From NCBI GenBank assembly GCA_030638415.1, contig DAOWEO010000161.1, positions 1 through 55,784 of the forward strand: DNA of 55,784 nt. Direction: 5' to 3'. A program made the position numbers and the translations under genes. Under the pieces are notes generated by a model. It made no database searches and had not been told where the DNA came from. It saw only the letters and a list, made by a program, of their open reading frames with translations. Source of the DNA: Bdellovibrionales bacterium (GTDB lineage Bacteria > Bdellovibrionota > Bacteriovoracia > Bacteriovoracales > Bacteriovoracaceae). Shown here piece after piece: positions 55,026 through 55,784 of this stretch; the stretch's first letter is position 1; each line of letters begins with the position of its first letter.

Positions 55026-55784
55026 ATGAGAGAGATAAACCTAAAAACACTATTTACTATCCTTATAACAACCCTGTTAATCTCTGGCTGTATGCCAGAT
55101 AGTTTAACCAAATGGAATGCTGATCCACCAGATCTTATTAAAGATCCCGTACTGGTAACTCCAGATCCGCCAACTGGAATAACCTACCAAGATAATGATA
55201 TGACACTTGAGTCTGGAATACCTTTTTCAACGACTCCATCAGTCAATGGAACTCAGCTTCAATTTGAAATATATGAATGTGTAGATAATACATTTTCCAA
55301 TTGTCCATCGATAGCAACTTTGCCATCAGGACTATATTTTAATACTTCAACGGGAGGTATCTCAGGTACTCCAACCGACCTTCTTGCTCCAAGTGCATAC
55401 TACAAAGTTATTGCATTCAATTCAGAAACCAATGCTGGTGCAGAACCATATGCTAATATTGTGATCTCTGTATATCAGGAGCTTAATGGTATAAGTATAT
55501 ATATTCTCGCAGGAACGAAGGTCATTCTTACTGTCGATAAAGCTGGTATCTTTACAGATACTGGAGATATTACAACTGAAAAACGCTATATTGTGTCTGC
55601 TGATAATAGAGGTAGAGCATTCATTGATTATATAAGTGAATCTGGAACAAGGTTATATGCAACAATCCAAACTGATGGATATTTTGCTATAGATGATTTA
55701 GTCGATGTTGGTACTACTTATATTGGCCATAAAGCAAAAATTACAAATGTTACAATTGCTCTAGCAACAGGTGCTGTCGAAAGT
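55026..55784 (+). CDS. Ig-like lipoprotein, 3' end outside window
   Basis: 253 codons are visible, running off the end. Lipobox LISGC predicts lipidation at Cys22. An Ig-like domain of the He_PIG type covers about 42-155, with LPSGLYFNTSTGGISGTPT. A second domain starts near 160. It is probably another surface protein. The 54833-55025 gap carries a possible operator (AATATTC...GAATATT) and a TATAAA box before the gene. Confidence 0.82.
   Translation, partial: MREINLKTLFTILITTLLISGCMPDSLTKWNADPPDLIKDPVLVTPDPPTGITYQDNDMTLESGIPFSTTPSVNGTQLQFEIYECVDNTFSNCPSIATLPSGLYFNTSTGGISGTPTDLLAPSAYYKVIAFNSETNAGAEPYANIVISVYQELNGISIYILAGTKVILTVDKAGIFTDTGDITTEKRYIVSADNRGRAFIDYISESGTRLYATIQTDGYFAIDDLVDVGTTYIGHKAKITNVTIALATGAVES

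Overview
The window is AT-rich chromosomal DNA from a Gram-negative, flagellated, piliated bacterium. The best overall fit is a Bacteriovorax/Halobacteriovorax-like member of the Bdellovibrionota. That placement is inference from gene content: a flg cluster with csrA-fliW, a compact pilB-pilT-pilC-pilA locus, fused IcmF mutase, leucine dehydrogenase, membrane-anchored FtsY, RNase Y and many lipoproteins. No 16S rRNA is present. Genes are densely packed, several start with TTG or GTG, and no stretch above about 300 bases lacks a gene.

Layout. 1-745 is a 5'-truncated TPR-like gene. 742-5533 (minus) is a type IV pilus operon (pilB, pilT, pilC, pilA). 5647-9920 (minus) runs xseB, a patatin-like lipoprotein, PBP1A and a small exported protein. 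10087-18222 (plus) is the flagellar rod, ring and hook-junction cluster (flgF, G, A, H, I, J, M, N, K, L). It is headed by a near-perfect sigma-54 promoter and followed by csrA and fliW. 19362-23263 (minus) holds a TPR protein, BamD, an AI-2E-type permease, a cyclic-nucleotide-binding protein and an SH3-like membrane protein. 23327-28094 (plus) is an arginine-type operon: a class III aminotransferase, a degenerate aldehyde dehydrogenase, argC and argB. A tRNA-Asn gene sits at 28672, ten bases before an unknown coding region. 30278-38571 contains cobalamin adenosyltransferase, IcmF mutase, two envelope proteins, a widely conserved unknown protein and leucine dehydrogenase. 38684-46200 is housekeeping: CorC, Dus, RNase Y, formyl-THF cyclo-ligase, ZapA, FtsY and EpmA. 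46289-55784 encodes a giant IPT/TIG-repeat lipoprotein, other exported proteins, a sigma-54 response regulator with a tiny histidine-box partner, and a 3'-truncated Ig-like lipoprotein.

How parts fit together. Leucine dehydrogenase, IcmF and its cofactor enzyme suggest use of branched-chain amino acids, sensible for a proteolytic or predatory lifestyle. CsrA, FliW and FlgM give post-transcriptional and sigma-factor control of flagellar synthesis. The sigma-54 promoter before flgF puts the rod and ring genes under an NtrC-type activator.

The most interesting points are:
- a FlgG with an in-frame Sec-like signal peptide;
- an AstD-like aldehyde dehydrogenase that has lost its Asn, Glu and Cys catalytic residues inside an arg operon;
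- a patatin-fold lipoprotein without its nucleophilic serine;
- a 71-residue histidine-box protein overlapping a sigma-54 response regulator;
- a 19-repeat IPT lipoprotein containing three copies of a three-repeat higher-order unit;
- an mRNA that apparently begins at the end of a tRNA.
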